Shown here piece by piece: positions 61,264 to 64,000 of a DNA stretch of 64,000 bases. Position 1 is the first letter of the stretch, and every line of letters starts with the position of its first letter. The notes beneath the pieces are model-generated. The model saw only the letters and a program-made list of their open reading frames with translations. It made no database searches and was not told the DNA's origin. This DNA is from Nocardia brasiliensis NBRC 14402 (GTDB lineage: Bacteria; Actinomycetota; Actinomycetes; Mycobacteriales; Mycobacteriaceae): contig NZ_BAFT02000010.1 in NCBI RefSeq assembly GCF_000308475.2, positions 18,010 through 82,009 of the forward strand, given 5' to 3'. The position numbers were made by a program, and so were the translations under genes.

Positions 61264-62142
61264 ATGGGTTCGCTGGACGGACGCGTCGCGATCGTCACCG
61301 GCGCGGGCCGCGGCATCGGCCGCGCGCACGCGCTGCTGCTGGCCGCGGAAGGCGCCGCCGTCGTGGTCAACGACCTCGGCGGCAACAACGAGGGCATCGG
61401 CGCCGACGCCGGTCCCGCGCAACAGGTGGTCGACGAGGTCGTCGCGGCGGGCGGTCGCGCCGTCGCCGACACCGCGAACATCGCCGACTGGGCGGGCGCG
61501 AAAGCCCTTGTGGACCAGGCGATCAGCACCTTCGGCGGATTGGACGTACTGGTCAACAACGCGGGCATCCTGCGCGACGCGTTCATCGCCGCGATGGACG
61601 AGACGCAGTGGGACGCGGTGCTCGCGGTGCATCTGAAGGGGCACTTCGCGGTGTTGCACCACGCCGCCGCGTACTGGAAGGCGGAGTCGAAGGCGGGCCG
61701 GCCGGTCGCCGCGTCCGTGATCAACACCGCCTCGGCCTCGGGCACCTTCATGCCGAACCCCGGCCAGGCCAACTACGGCGCGGCCAAGGCGGGCATCGCC
61801 GCGCTGACCCAGGTCGCCGCGCTCGAGCTGGAGCGATACGGCGTGCGCGCCAACGCGATCGCGCCCGTCGCCCGCACCCGGCTCACCCTGGCCACGCCGG
61901 GCATGGGCGCGATGTTCGCCGAGGAGGTGCCCGCGGGCGAGTTCGATGCCTTTGCGCCGGAGAACATCTCACCCATCGTCGCGTACCTGGCCCAGGAGAA
62001 GTGCCCGATCACCGGCAAGGTCTTCGCGGTGCAGGGCGGCGCCATCTCGGTGCTCGCCGGCTGGACCGCCGCCGCGACCATCGAGACGGGCGGGCCGTGG
62101 GAACTCGCCGATCTGGCCGACCGGCTGCCGGATCTCGGCTGA
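61264..62142 (+). CDS. 3-hydroxyacyl-CoA dehydrogenase type SDR
   Basis: A 292-residue SDR related to the dehydrogenase domain of peroxisomal multifunctional enzyme 2 (HSD17B4): VTGAGRGIGRAHAL, VVNDLGGNNEG, NNAGILRD, NTASASGTF, and YGAAKAG with catalytic Tyr and Lys. It should oxidise (3R)-hydroxyacyl-CoA made by the MaoC hydratase, giving the substrate of the thiolase. The ATG follows GAAAGGA. Confidence 0.9.
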   Translation: MGSLDGRVAIVTGAGRGIGRAHALLLAAEGAAVVVNDLGGNNEGIGADAGPAQQVVDEVVAAGGRAVADTANIADWAGAKALVDQAISTFGGLDVLVNNAGILRDAFIAAMDETQWDAVLAVHLKGHFAVLHHAAAYWKAESKAGRPVAASVINTASASGTFMPNPGQANYGAAKAGIAALTQVAALELERYGVRANAIAPVARTRLTLATPGMGAMFAEEVPAGEFDAFAPENISPIVAYLAQEKCPITGKVFAVQGGAISVLAGWTAAATIETGGPWELADLADRLPDLG

Positions 62143-62147
62143 TCGGG

Positions 62148-62186
62148 CGTGCGCGTCCGCCGGGCAGCGACCGGCGGGCGCGCACG
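62148..62186 (+). terminator. Terminator of the MaoC-thiolase operon
   Basis: Arms 62148-62161 and 62173-62186 pair over 14 bp with one T-G wobble and an 11-nt loop, 6 nt after the SDR stop. Confidence 0.85.
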
Positions 62187-62318
62187 ACTGTGACATGGGG
62201 CACAGCCGAGTTCTGCGGTCACTCGCCGACGCCGGGCGCGGGGCCCGCAGCACCCGACCCGAGCAGCGAAAACGACCCGACCAGGCCGCTCACGTGCGGA
62301 AATGAGACACTGGACGGC

Positions 62319-63467
62319 GTGACGATGACTACCGAGGCGACGAGCGCACTGCGGATCGGGCCGTATCCGGTCGATCCGGCGGTGGTGCTCGCGCCGATGG
62401 CGGGCATCACGAATCTGGCGTTCCGCAAGCTGTGCCGCGAATTCGGTAGCCCGACCTCGATCTATGTCTGCGAGATGATCACCGCCAGGGCGGTGGTCGA
62501 GCGCAACGAGAAGACGCTGGACATGATGTCCTTCGACGCGGACGAGTCGCCGCGCTCGATGCAGCTCTACGGCGTGGACCCGGCCACCCTCGGCGAGGCC
62601 GTGCGAATCATCGTCGGCGAGGGCTGGGCCGATCACATCGACATGAACTTCGGTTGCCCGGTGCCCAAGGTCACCCGGCTCGGCGGCGGGGCCGCCCTGC
62701 CGTACAAGCGCGCGCTGTTCAGCCGGATCGTGCAGGCCATGGTGCGCGCCGCCGAGCCGGCGGGCGTGCCGGTGACGGTGAAGTTCCGGATCGGCATCGA
62801 CGACGAGCACCTGACCTACCTGGACGCCGGGCGGATCGCCGAGGCCGAGGGGGCGAAAGCGGTTGCGCTGCACGCCAGGACCGCCGCACAACGCTACTCC
62901 GGCCAGGCCGACTGGACGGCCATCGCCCGGCTGAAGGAAGCGGTCACCACGATTCCGGTGCTCGGCAACGGCGATATCTTCTCCGCTGCCGACGCGGTAC
63001 GCATGATGGACGAAACCGGCTGCGACGGTGTGGTAGTCGGTCGCGGCTGCCTCGGACGCCCGTGGTTGTTCGCAGAGCTGCAGGCCGCGCTGCGCGGCGA
63101 GCCGCTGCCCGAGGCGCCGAACCTGGGCCGGGTCGGCGAGGTGCTGTACCGGCACGGTGCGCTGCTCTCGGAACACCTCGGCGAGGACAAAGCGATGCGC
63201 GACCTGCGCAAGCACATGGCCTGGTACCTGATGGGCTTCCCGGTCGGCGCCGACCTGCGCCGCGCCTTCGCCACCGTATCGCGGCTCACCGAGCTGGAAG
63301 ACCTTGTGGGCCAGCTCGATCCGGCGGCCCCGTTCCCGAAGGACGCCGAGGGCCCGCGCGGTAGACAGGGCTCCCCCGGCAAAGTCGCGCTGCCCCATGG
63401 CTGGTTGGACGATCCGGAGGATCCCGCGGTCCCGCACGGTGCCGACGTGATGCACAGCGGTGGCTGA
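62319..63467 (+). CDS. dusB: tRNA-dihydrouridine synthase (DusB type)
   Basis: A 382-residue flavin enzyme that reduces uridine to dihydrouridine in tRNA D-loops, the likely orthologue of Rv0823c. TIM barrel start VVLAPMAGITNLAFRKLCREFG; catalytic Cys in MNFGCPVPKVTRLGGGAAL; ALHARTAAQRYSG and GNGDIFSAADAVRMMDETGCDGVVVGRG bind FMN. The start is GTG 62319 or ATG 62325; GACACT lies 7 nt before the GTG as a possible leaderless -10. Confidence 0.93.
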   Translation: MTMTTEATSALRIGPYPVDPAVVLAPMAGITNLAFRKLCREFGSPTSIYVCEMITARAVVERNEKTLDMMSFDADESPRSMQLYGVDPATLGEAVRIIVGEGWADHIDMNFGCPVPKVTRLGGGAALPYKRALFSRIVQAMVRAAEPAGVPVTVKFRIGIDDEHLTYLDAGRIAEAEGAKAVALHARTAAQRYSGQADWTAIARLKEAVTTIPVLGNGDIFSAADAVRMMDETGCDGVVVGRGCLGRPWLFAELQAALRGEPLPEAPNLGRVGEVLYRHGALLSEHLGEDKAMRDLRKHMAWYLMGFPVGADLRRAFATVSRLTELEDLVGQLDPAAPFPKDAEGPRGRQGSPGKVALPHGWLDDPEDPAVPHGADVMHSGG

Positions 63468-63709
63468 ACCCGCCTGAACAGGGCGAGCAGACCCGCGAGA
63501 GGCCACGCGCAGCCCGCTGCGGACAAGCGAAGAGACACAACGGAAGTAGACAAAGGCCGGCCGGTCGGGCTAAATCGTGATACTCCCGACGGGGAGCCTG
63601 TTTCGCACTCGGGTGGCCCGCTGTGGCGGAATCGTTATCATTGCGGAATCGGTCAAGCCGGTCGAGTACGGCCCGAGGCGGCGACGTAGACGAAAAGCGA
63701 GGTTCGTTG

Positions 63710-64000
63710 GTGGGTGACGATCGGCACGGGCGTTCGCCACGGCCCGGAGATCGCGCCCCGTGGGAGCGCTATCCCACGGCGGATGACACCGAACGCGACG
63801 GTTCGCGGACCTCGCGGCGATCCCGGCATACCGACGCCTCCGCCGATCCCGGCGCCGCCCCGCTCACCGTGCAGGATCTGGTCGAGAAGGTCGACAACGA
63901 ACGCACCGGCCGCCGGCGGCGACCCGCGCAGGCCCCCGCGGCGCCGAGTCCCGACAACCGGCGCACGCCGCCCGCGGACCCGACCGTGCAGCGCCAGGCC
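63710..64000 (+). CDS. LCP family cell-wall ligase, N-terminal part (cut by window end)
   Basis: Ninety-seven codons stay open to the window edge. The visible part is hydrophilic, Arg/Pro/Asp-rich and disordered, with a TVQDLVEKVDNERTGRRRR block typical of the cytoplasmic head of LytR-CpsA-Psr proteins in Corynebacteriales; the membrane helix and LCP domain lie outside the window. In M. tuberculosis the LCP gene Rv0822c follows dus. The GTG at 63710 has GCGAGG upstream. Confidence 0.6.
   Translation, partial: MGDDRHGRSPRPGDRAPWERYPTADDTERDGSRTSRRSRHTDASADPGAAPLTVQDLVEKVDNERTGRRRRPAQAPAAPSPDNRRTPPADPTVQRQA

Overview
The window is high-GC actinobacterial chromosome, most likely Nocardia. The first 27 kb follows the gene content of the Mycobacterium tuberculosis Rv0861c-Rv0882 neighbourhood (DUF2537, SpoU methyltransferase, MarR, DUF2530, DUF3027, Rv0876c-type transporter, DUF2771, cold-shock protein, Rpf, helicase-associated protein, XPB helicase). 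A salicylate synthase and salicyl-AMP ligase pair under IdeR-like boxes, kept apart from any NRPS genes, matches the nbtS/nbtT arrangement of nocobactin-producing Nocardia. No insertion sequence, integrase, phage gene or CRISPR array was seen.

Layout. 0.4-7.7 kb: RNA methyltransferase, Eis-like acetyltransferase, YccF, MarR, DUF2530, and a Tat-exported neutral ceramidase divergent from a TetR regulator. 7.8-18.2 kb: GHKL ATPase coupled to a DUF3027 protein, glutaminyl cyclotransferase lipoprotein, MFS transporter, DUF2771, a 51-bp tandem array beside a very large hairpin, cold-shock protein, and an Rpf with a perfect CRP-type site upstream. 18.2-27.1 kb: the Rv0862c-type helicase-associated protein and the XPB helicase, separated by five unrelated genes and a possible 29-residue peptide. 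27.3-30.0 kb: a WXG100-type pair, a polymorphic toxin and a candidate immunity gene, with a sharp fall in GC. 30-38.5 kb: GNAT, SigJ, DapC-like aminotransferase, RibD-like reductase, TRIC channel, LysE exporter, methyltransferase, class I DAHP synthase with an attenuation leader, an AhpD-like protein and an SDR. 38.6-48 kb: nbtT/nbtS, DUF2127, plsB and plsC, DUF6069, polyprenol-phosphate mannose synthase. 48-54.1 kb: small membrane and secreted proteins, an ArsR/SRPBCC operon, a 14-copy minisatellite, tRNA-Glu/Asp/Phe, a ScbR-like regulator and tRNA-Lys. 54.2-64 kb: DUF937, DesA-type desaturase, SDR, AraC, a MaoC/thiolase/SRPBCC/SDR lipid operon, a Dus enzyme and the start of an LCP protein.

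Regulation and joint function. About a dozen start codons lack a Shine-Dalgarno sequence and instead sit 6-8 nt behind a TANNNT-type -10, so leaderless transcripts look common. Several stop/start overlaps (ATGA or GTGA) mark coupled genes: methyltransferase/DUF2537, DUF3027/ATPase, WXG/toxin, plsB/plsC, ArsR/SRPBCC and MaoC/thiolase.

The two most interesting points are these. First, the DAHP synthase leader encodes a leaderless peptide with a Tyr-Phe-Trp-Phe run, followed by mutually exclusive antiterminator and terminator pairings. Second, the WXG toxin carries a C-terminal domain whose motifs resemble the core of plant IQM proteins.
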